The notes under the pieces were generated by a model. That model did not search any database and was not told where the DNA came from. It saw only the letters and a program-made list of their open reading frames with translations. A program made the position numbers and the translations under genes. Positions 1-10,400 of a DNA stretch of 64,000 bases are shown here, in pieces. Origin of the DNA: Planctomycetota bacterium (GTDB lineage Bacteria; Planctomycetota; Phycisphaerae; Sedimentisphaerales; Anaerobacaceae); the NCBI GenBank assembly GCA_019456255.1, contig VRUG01000012.1:1-64000 (forward strand), in the 5' to 3' direction. How positions within the stretch are numbered: position 1 is the first letter of the stretch; every line of letters starts with the position of its first letter.

Positions 1-162
1 GGCGGTGGCGGTCGTGGTGGCGGCGGTGGCGGTCGTGGCGGCGGTGGTGGCGGCGGCGGTCGTGGCGGTGGCGGTGGCGGCGGCGGTCGTGGCGGCGGTG
101 GCGGCGGTGGTCGTGGCGGCGGTTCAGGTAGTGGCGGCGGTTCAGGTAGTGGCGGAGGTGGT
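1..162 (+). repeat. GGC/GGT/CGT codon repeat coding for a Gly/Arg tract
   Basis: Near-perfect reiteration of glycine codons, broken at intervals by single CGT (Arg) codons and, from about 121, by two Gly-Ser-Gly-Ser units. In the secretin frame it reads as runs of 4-9 Gly between single Arg residues. Other frames give Ala/Val-rich or similar meaningless translations. The tract begins before the window, so its full length is unknown. It is prone to slippage in replication and to collapse in assembly. Confidence 0.9.
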
Positions 163-1242
163 GAATTATCAGGCCTTGGTTTGGTAGAAGAAAGAATTGA
201 AGACATCGTTTTACTGATACAGGAAAGTGTAGATTTTGAAAGCTGGTACGAAAACGGCGGCGAAGCTACTATTAGACCATATGCTAATAATAAGCTCGTC
301 ATAAAACAAACGCCGGAAAATCATAGAAAAATCAGAAAAGTATTAAACGGTTTAGGGAAAAGTTTTACTCAGCAGGTTTCAATTGAAGCAAGATTTCTTA
401 CCGTCACAGAGAACTTCCTCGAAGATATAGGACTTGATTTTGACCTCACATATAACACAGGCGGACAATCTGGAATCATAGGCTTTAATCAGGGGTCCTC
501 AAACCTTGTAACACCGGGACCAACAAGAGTTTCGGGAAGCTTGGCACCGCTTGCAAATGATGCCATTTCATTCAATTGGCCAAATATCTCAGTGCCAATA
601 CTCGACGACCTACAGGTAAGTTTCCTCATCAGAGCTACACAGGCGCATTCCGATTCTAAAACTTTAAATGCGCCAAAGGTTACAGTTATAAGTGGCGATT
701 CTGCCGCTATAAGAATTGAAACTGAGAAAGCGTATGTTTCAGATTATGACTTTGAAGATATAACTGCTGCTGGCATAGATCCAATAACAAGAATTATTGC
801 TGACCCTGTCATAGACACCATTCTTGACGGTGTCGTACTGAATGTCACACCTATTGTAAGTGATGATAAAAAATATGTACTTATGAGAATATTGACCTCA
901 TTTACTGAGTCAAGAATCGATGACTTCGAAATACCTACTGGAGTAGAAGGGCAAACGTTCAGGATTCAGTTGCCCATTGCGGAAATTGCTGAGATACATA
1001 CGAAAGTTAACATACCGGATGGTGGAACATTGCTTATTGGTGGACAAAAACTTACCGGTACAAATGAGATGGAAGCAGGAGTACCGATACTTAGTAAGAT
1101 TCCGATACTCGGAAGGCTTTTTGAAAACAGAAGTAAAGTCAAGGACCACAAGATATTATTGATACTGGTAAAGCCAACTATACTATTGCAGAATGAGCAG
1201 GAAGCAAGAGCTCTGGGCGAATTAGGTGGTGACAGTTATTAA
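1..1242 (+). CDS. Secretin (GspD/PilQ-like outer-membrane channel), 5' end outside window
   Basis: The reading frame is open from base 1, so this is the C-terminal 413 residues of a longer protein. Residues 1-54 are almost only Gly with scattered Arg and Ser. Then comes a short N-domain-like segment (about residues 61-115) and the secretin core starting near VSIEARFLTVTENFLEDIG, a common secretin signature. The closing part has the typical PDGGTLLIGG and GVPILSKIPILGRLF motifs before a short tail. Secretins form the multimeric outer-membrane pore of type II secretion or type IV pilus systems. No other secretion genes are visible downstream, so the type cannot be fixed. A TTG at 181 could be mistaken for the start, but the same frame continues upstream without a stop. 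The next gene, 201 bp downstream, encodes a huge exported protein, a possible but unproven substrate. Confidence 0.88.
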   Translation, partial: GGGGRGGGGGGRGGGGGGGGRGGGGGGGGRGGGGGGGRGGGSGSGGGSGSGGGGELSGLGLVEERIEDIVLLIQESVDFESWYENGGEATIRPYANNKLVIKQTPENHRKIRKVLNGLGKSFTQQVSIEARFLTVTENFLEDIGLDFDLTYNTGGQSGIIGFNQGSSNLVTPGPTRVSGSLAPLANDAISFNWPNISVPILDDLQVSFLIRATQAHSDSKTLNAPKVTVISGDSAAIRIETEKAYVSDYDFEDITAAGIDPITRIIADPVIDTILDGVVLNVTPIVSDDKKYVLMRILTSFTESRIDDFEIPTGVEGQTFRIQLPIAEIAEIHTKVNIPDGGTLLIGGQKLTGTNEMEAGVPILSKIPILGRLFENRSKVKDHKILLILVKPTILLQNEQEARALGELGGDSY

Positions 1243-1443
1243 ATTAATGGTATTATAAGGGGTTTATGAACATCAGGCATGGCTTAAGGGATTCTTGCAA
1301 TAAAGGGGTAGATAAAAACTGACCCGTATGTCCTAAAGCTAAATGGGGTGGTTAGCAAAAAACACCTGTTTCTATATGACGATGTTTGTAAAACGTTAAA
1401 TTATTAACGGATGTGAAGAAACAGCTATCGCTGTAGGAGTTGG

Positions 1444-4400
1444 ATGATGAAGCGGAATATTCTAATTAGCCTATTAATAGTCTTGGCACTGCAAACGGTC
1501 GTATCAGCAACGATATACTATGTCGACCCAGCCTCAAGAAGTTTCCCGACAATAGAGTCTGCCTTGAACGACCTGGGGATTGCCAACGGGGACACCGTTC
1601 TTGTTGCACCAGGTACTTATACTCCACCAACCAATGCGGGATACAATTTTAGCCCTATTGGTACCAGAAACATTATCCTCAAAAGCTGGATTAATCTGGC
1701 AGACCCAGACCCGAATATTATTGCTGATACTATCATCGATTGCCAGGGAATCAAAGGAAGCCCTAAACGTGCTTTTCATTTTGATAGTGGCGAAAATAAC
1801 AGCGCACAGGTTTTAGGATTTACTATTATTAATGGTTATCAGGAAGGTACCGCTGCTGCTGCAGGGCCTTTTCCTTCACTTAATGGCCCAGTCTTTCTAC
1901 CGGACGACGACTGCGAATATCCATGGGATGCTAATGATGGACTGGATGCTATTTCTGCCACAGACCCTCTCATAAACGATGGATACGGAGGAGCTTTCTT
2001 AATTGAAGCTGCAAGTTCCCCGACTATAGGCTGGTGTGTAATAAAAGATAATACCGTTACAGGACCGGTAGGTGGTAGAGGAGCTAACGGGCAAAATGGA
2101 CAATGGACCATGGATAACCCATGTAATGACCCATGCGATCCTAATGACGATGCCCCCCCCCTGGAATGGGACGATGGACAATGGGCCGGCGACGGTGGCG
2201 ATGGCATAGGAACTGGTTTTGGAGGAGCAATGGCGGTGAGAGGTGCTTCAAATCCAATCATACACAATTGTACTTTCGAAAACAATCAGGCACGAGGCGG
2301 AGTTGGAGGAGATGGAGGCAACGGAGGTAACGCTACGACAACTGACGGAGGAATCACTTATTCAGGAATGGCAAGCTTCGGAGGAAACGCAGGTGACAGT
2401 ATGGGTGACGGAGTCGGGGGCGCAATATACGCCGACAGCAACAGTCACCCGGTTGTTTCTAACTCCATCTTTAATGGAAATATTGCTACTACCGGATCAA
2501 GGGGACAGGGAGGATTAGCAGGGGCGGGTAATGCTGCTGCGTATGATTTTCTCCCTGCAAATACACCTGCTACAGATGGATTCCCTAGTTTTGTATGGGG
2601 TAACGGCGGCATTGCTGGAGGAGCAGCATACCACGCAAATACTTCAAACGCAAGTTACACATTATGCGATTTTATAAATAACCAGGCATATGAGGGAGAT
2701 TTCTTCCCGCCTACATTCTCAATAGGACCAGAAGTACTGAATTATACCATTGGAGGGGCCATATACATTGACAGTAATAATACAGTCCCAAGTACTGTCG
2801 CACTTGATAGTTCGAATTTTAGATCAAATATGGGCGGTGCCCTATATTGCGGACCAAGTACTATTTTGAATATCAATAATACTGCTGACCCTGAGAACCT
2901 TTGTATTTTTGCCGATAACTCAGACATGCAGGATGATGACGACCTTACAGCTTCAACTGGTCTTGACTTTGGCTCAGGAGCAGCTATTTATTTAGATACC
3001 GGATGTACCGTAAGTATACAAAACACCAGCTTTTCCGGTAATACTGCAAAAAATGACGGAGGCGCCATTGAATCGGCAAGTAGTATCGCCACACTTTCAA
3101 GTTGCTCATTTGGCAATAACCAGGCCAGCAGATACGGAGGAGCTGTGGACATCTATGAGCCCCTTGGGGCTAACCTAATGGTAAACATTGATGATTGCAG
3201 TTTCAATGGAAATCAGGCGCAATATGGAGGGGCTTTCGCTGCAGAACGCCTTAGAGCTGGGATTAGTTTTATTACTGACAGCATTTTCATAAACAATAAT
3301 GCCCTTAGCGGTGGAGCATTGGATATATTTGATGGAAACGTCATCATTGCAGGATGTACTATCAGCGATAATAGATCTACTGGTAACTATGGCGCAGGAG
3401 GCGCTATGGACTTGACAAGTACTGTGGCAGATATCATGCATTGCACTATTCAAGACAACACCGCAGAAGGGGCAAATGCCACAGGTGGAGCTATCAATAT
3501 TTATGGACTCTTTGATGGACTGCCAGGCAACGATACACATATTACAAACTCACTCTTAACAGGCAACCAGGCCGTCGCCGATGGAGGAGCTATCGCATGC
3601 TCCGCCAGCGTCACACCGGACGTAAATAACTGTACTTTCAGTGATAATTCAACAGATGGGTTCGGCGGAGCCATTTACGCCGACGACACCTCAAATCCTT
3701 TAATTGCAAACTCCATCTTCAACAATAACACAGGACATGCAATACATGAAGAAGATAACGGAGGAGATGCAACGGTCATATTTAGTTTATTCAATAATAA
3801 TCCCGAGGGCGACTACTATGATTCAGGTACAACAACGGTCTATGCAGGTGCTGCACAAATCCCTGCTATTCCTTCAGGCGCAAACAATCAGTACGGAGAC
3901 CCCATATTTGTTAACGGGCCGCTTGGCAGCTTTTATCTTATGCAAACTGATGCAAATGATGCCAATTATCCAGGACAGACCCAGGACAGTAACGCTATTA
4001 ACCTTGGAAATGTAAACCTGGCAGCATTTAATCCCGTAACTTTCGGTTGGGACCCGACCCTATATACTACAAGAACTAATAATGCTGGAGATAATGCCGT
4101 CCTTGATATGGGATATCATTATCCTAAAATCGCGGATGTAAATATCTTTGAACTGACTATTACAGTTGATTCAGGAAGTGGAACTCTTGAAGTAGTTTCT
4201 CCGGCTCCGATTGATTACAATTCCGTTACCGGAATATATACTTTCTATGCAGGGACAATAGTGACCTTGCAAGCGGCACCTGCCGGTGGATGGAAAGTTA
4301 ATACCTGGACAGGAACTGATGACGATTCTTCTACAAATAATATAAATATCGCTACTATGAATTCAAACAAAAATGTCAGAGTCCAATTCAATTTGCCAAG

Positions 4401-7400
4401 GACACTTATAGTTTCTGTTGGCGGAGGGGGTGCAGGATACTTCGCAAACATACAGGATGCGATACATAATTCTAACGATGGAGATGTCATTATTGTTTAC
4501 CCCGGTATTTATTATGGACCGGCCATACAAGTAACCAAATCCGTGGAAATCAGATCACTGCATCCAGAGGACCCGAGTTGGGTCGACCAGACTATCATCG
4601 ACAGAACAGGTTATGCAAACAGGGCATTTATTTTCCAGACAGGTTCAGAGGGTGCTGTCTTAAACGGACTGACAATACAAAACTGCAACTGGGTTATACT
4701 CGATAATTACGATGCCACAAGACCAGGGCTCGACGGTGGTTCTAACGGTGGTGCTGCAGGTGCTGCTATCGTCATTGATGCAGGAGTGAGCACTACATTC
4801 AAAAACTGCGTATTCAGGGACAACCGGATACGAGGCGGACATGGTTCTAACGGTGCTAATGCGGATATTTCACACAATGCAGGCCGTGGTGGATGGGGGC
4901 ATTGGGCAAGAGGAGGAGCCGTATACTGCGGACAAAATTCCACCGTTCTATTCGAAAACTGTAGAATGATTGACAATACTGCGGTAGGTGGTAACGGTGG
5001 TGATGGAGGGGACGAGGTTACACCAGGTGGTGTGGCAAACTATGGTGGAAACTGGAGCAGGGCCGAATGGATTAATATACAGTTCACAACTTCCACATGG
5101 GAACAGGGTGACCTTTGGGCGGTATGGCAGTCACACTTAGTCAGTCCTGATGGCCAGACGAGTACTCCGACAGGCAATTATATTGGTGATTATAGATGGT
5201 ACACTGGATATGGTGGTGCTGTCTATTGCGATAACCACAGTAACGTTACTTTCGATAACTGTACTATCTCTGGTAACCTTGCACAAGGTGGTATGAGTGG
5301 GCTCGGAGGAGAAAGACTAGGGGAAAATCCCGAACCAGAATTTAGATATGAACTGCCAAGTTTTGGAGGAGGCGTATACTGCTCTTTCGATTCTACAGTG
5401 ACATTTATCAATTGCAATATCGCTGACAATCTGGCCAGCGACCCGACATTCGACCATACTCCCGAAGATACTGGTCTTGGAGCAGAATATGACCCGCTAA
5501 ATAAATATAGGGTGGACCCATACCTCGGACATGGTGGTGGCGTATGTGCCGAAGATACCGCTAAAGTGACATTTATTGGATGTGACGTTAGGGATAATAC
5601 CGCTTCCGTTGGTGGTGGTATTAACTTTGCAAATGCAAATCCCGTTATAAGGAACAGCAATATTATTTCAAATACCGCATATCAGGGTGGAGGTATATTT
5701 GGACAGGATGGACAAGCAGATATCATTAATTCCGATTTCATCGGAAATATGGCAATCTCGGATGCCAATGACACAAACGTGATTATTTTAGCACAAGGTG
5801 GAGCGGTACACTTCTGGGCAGCCGATGTAAACATCGCGAATTCTTACTTCTCGCAAAACTATGCACAGGCTTCTGGAGGTGCAATATTCTTCGGAGGAGA
5901 AGGATACCCCACACTCTTTAACTGCCTTATTACTGACAATACTGCCGACAGAGATGGCGGAGGAGTTGCAAATAATTACTACTCACAATTGTCAATAGAA
6001 AACTGTACTATTGTTGACAACATTGTTACAGGGAATGGTTTTGACAATGATTATAGCGGAGGTGGGGCTATATTCGCTACCAGTACCGCATTTACACAAA
6101 TCATTAATAGTATTATATGGGATAACTATAGTTTTGACGGCTCACAAATTACAATTAGCGAAGTATCTGGAGGCAGCCAGAAGCCTTTAGTTATTTCTTA
6201 TAGTGATATCGGGCCGATGTATGACCCAACTGAATTTGCTGTAAGGACATTTGGAATTGCTGCATCAAGCAAACTGGTAGACAGTCAGGCTATATACGAC
6301 CAGTTTACTGCAGGGGCAACAAAGGCGGAAGTTATTGTTACTTTGCAGCAGCCTACAAAACCGTCAAACTGGAATTCTCAGGCACAGCTAAATGTATATA
6401 ACACACAGGTACAAAATCTCATACAGTCAGTTCTCGCGACACTGCCTTCATATAAATATGATTTGAGACACAGTTTCAAAAATATCGCGGGCTTCTCATG
6501 TGATATCACTACAGAAGGAATTGATATACTACTTGCGAATTCATCTGTTAAATACATTGAACCGGTTAGATATGTTCAGCCTACTCTAAGACAGGCAATT
6601 CCGCTCGCAAATGCTTTGGTACCAAGACTCACATATGATGGTACTGGCATAGCTATCGCAATTGTTGACTCAGGCGTTGATTATACACATCCTATGCTTG
6701 GCAACGGAACTTTCCCAAATAGCAAAGTCATCGGTGGTTATGATACTGGAGACAATGACCCGGACCCAATGCCAAGCGATGAAGCACATGGTACTGCATG
6801 TGCAGGTATTGCCGCAGGTGACATCGAAAATATAGGCGATTATATTGGTGGTGTTGCACACAATGCAAAAATATATGCGCTTAAGATGGCTGCAGATACA
6901 GGTTTTTGGCCGATTGATGCTGGCCTTGATGCATGGGATTGGTGCGTCACTCACCAAAATGATGACACAAGTAATCCTCTCCTGGTAATGAGTAATAGCT
7001 GGGGTGCAATTGATGCAAATGGTGGACCTATATTATTTGATAACGCTGCTGATGCAGATGCATTCTCACCGGCTATGGCCGAAGTGGCACAAAGAGCCGT
7101 CGATGCTGGAATTGCAATTCTCGCGGCCTCAGGTAATGATTACAGTGCTGGCGAAGGTATCTCTTGGCCGGCTGCTATGTCTAATGTTATCTCAGTTGGA
7201 GCTGTCTTCGATACAACCGACGAAGTTACCGGATATTCAAATACTGCGGATAATCTTGATATTCTCGCACCTGCAGACCCTATGTACACCACTGATATTG
7301 TTGGACCTCTTGGATACAGCTCAGGCGATTACACACCAAACTTCAATGGTACTTCTTCGGCAACGCCATTTGCCGCTGGTGTCGTCGCTGCTATTCAGCA

Positions 7401-10400
7401 GGCATCAAAAGAAAAACTCGGGGACTATCATACGCCGTCATCGCTAAGAGAATTACTTATAAGATCCGGTGACCCTGTCACTGATACCAAAGTACCAATT
7501 ACAAAACCAAGGGTTAATCTTGGTAATGCTATTGATAGTTTTGAATTTAGAGCGCCAATAACTCTCGATGGCGACTTAACCATTGATGGATTCGACGCAA
7601 ACGACCCTTGTGACCCATGGGCCCCCAACACTTTCAATATTCAGCTCGACCCCAACTTCATAGACGGATACCGATTACCACAGATTGCTGCCGGACAGTT
7701 ATATAACAGCATAGCTGTCAACGCTGGTAGCGACCTGGCACTCGTAATAGGACTGCACATGCTCACTACAAGAACTGATTCGATTCCAGATGACTATAAC
7801 TCCGTGGATCCTATGGATGACCCGAATAATGCTATAGTAGATATGGGGTATCACTACAACCTCTTTACTCCGGATACATACGCCTTGATTTTCACTGCTA
7901 TTGATAATAACGATATTGCCGACCCATGTGACCAGCCATTTATTATTACACCGCTTGGAGGAGAAACATATCCAGCATTTACAAATGTTTACCTTGAAGT
8001 GACTACGCCGCCTGACCAATACGAAGTTGTTTGGAGCGGAACTGAGAATGATGATAGTAATGAACCAGCAAATATCGTAGAGATGGATGGTGATAAACTT
8101 GTTACGGTAACATACGACAAAATAAGATTTAATCTTACGGTGAATGTAAACGGTTCCGGCGGAACCGTCACACCTACAAGCGGGGTCTATCGCAGAAATG
8201 AAGTAGTGTCAATTACTGCAACTCCAGATGAAGGCATGAGAGTCAAAGCATGGACAGGGACAGAAGATGATACCTCCGTCGAACTGAATAATACCGTAAT
8301 TATGGACGACGATAAAATTGTTACGGTTGAATTTGAACTGCCGCAGATAATAACTGTACCGGGAGAATACTCTTCCATCCAGCAGGCTTTCGATGCTGCA
8401 CAAGAAGGTGACACCATTCTAATTGGTACAGGTACCTATATTACTTCTGCGGGATACACCATTTATGATAAGAATGTTATTATTTCAAGCGAAAACCCCG
8501 ATGACCCATGCGTTGTTGCTGCAACTGTTATACAACTGGCTGCCGGTGCCAGTGGGGGTGTCAGTTCTGCTTTCAATATTATGAATGTTGGTCGTGAGAC
8601 AGTTATTAATGGAATCACTATAAGAGGCTTTACTTTTACCTCACTTAGTGGTTTGGATGGTGTAAACGCGGGTGATAGTGGATTTAATGGAGGTACTGCC
8701 ACAGGTGGAGCTTTTGATATTATAAATGCCTCTCCAACAATTAAAAACTGTATGATCATTGATTGTGGTGTAACTGGTGGTAATGGTGGTAACGGTGCTG
8801 CCGGTGCAGATCCGAATTTAGATGGTGGTCATGGTGGTTGGCCTGGGGGTGCATATGGTGGTGGTATGTATATTGCTGGAAACAGTAGCCCTCAGATAAT
8901 AAATACCACCTTTGTAAACTGTTATGCTATCGGTGGTAATGGCGGCAACGGTGGAGATGGAGCAGATGCTGACCCTCTCTATGGAGATGGAGGGCTTGGT
9001 GGAGGATGGTATTATCCCTTCCCTGTCGATTGGCCATATGGTCCTTATCGATTCTATACAAAATATTCGGGTCTTGGTGGTGCGGTATATGTTGGCCAAA
9101 CAAGTTCACCTGTCTTTAGAAATTGTACCTTTGAAAATAATACTGTTTCGGGCGGCTTTTCTGGTATTCAGGGAATAAGCCAGCCATCAGGTTTAATAGG
9201 TGAACCAAGCATTAACTGGAAAATAGACACCTTCGGTGGTGCCGTATACTGTGACGCAAATAGTCTGGTGACATTTGTAGGCTGTCATTTTGAGGATAAT
9301 TTTGCTGACACAAGCTATCCTGCCAATAATGACGACCCATTCGTCAGCCTTGGAGGTGCTGTCGCATTCGAAGACGGCGCAGATGTCACATTTAACGATT
9401 GTTCATTTAATAACAATACTGCCGCTATCGGTGGTGGCGTATATGCAAATGATAGCAGAATGAGGGTGACAAAATCTGAGTTTTCCGCTAATAACGCATA
9501 TAATGGAGGCGGCTTATATTTCGTCGATGGCAGTGTAGATATTATTAAATGCGACATCACAAATAACTCTGCCGTTGATATTAACACTATTGGCGATGCA
9601 AATGCCGTTGTACTGGGCAATGGGGGAGGTATTTACTGCAGCTCTTCCGATGCATATATTGCAGACAACATAATCACTTATAACAAATCAAACAAATCAG
9701 GCGGTGGTATATACCTCGCAGGTGACAGCGACCCTGATGTCTTTAACTGCCTTATTGCAAATAATGAAGCCGGAAGTGACGGAGGCGGGATCTCGGTAAG
9801 CTGGAGCGCAAGAGCTTATATCGAAAATTGCACTATCGTAAACAATGAAGCTGTAGGATTGTATGGTGAGACAACAACCGCTGGATACGGCGGAGGACTA
9901 TTCGCCGGATATGATGGAAATACCGTCGTTATTGACACCATTATTAGAGATAACTTTGCACGACAGGAAGGACAGCAAGTTGCAATTAAAAGCTCGGATG
10001 GACAAAATTCAGCCGTGACGATTTCTTATAGCGATATTCTTGGCGCCCAGGGACAGATGTATATCGACACTAATTCTACTCTGAATTGGGAAACTGGCAA
10101 TTTCGATATCGACCCAATATTTGCTACAGGGCCTTTAGGGGAGTATTATCTAAGCCAAACCGATGCAGGAAATCCTGCTGACAGTCCGTGTCTAAACACC
10201 GGTAGTGACACCGCTGAAAATATCGGATTAGCAATGGGATATACTACAAGAACCGACCACGTCTCGGATAAACAAACCGTCGATGTTGGTTTCCATTATC
10301 CTTTAGAAATCTACGAGCAGGAAGAATGCAAAATCTATGATTTAAATGATGATTTCAGCGTAGACTTTTACGACCTACAGATAATTCTTGCCGACTGGCT

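Noticed and set aside
5-187. Ala/Val-only open frame
   Set aside because: Frame-shifted reading of the glycine codon repeat; the secretin frame is continuous through it.
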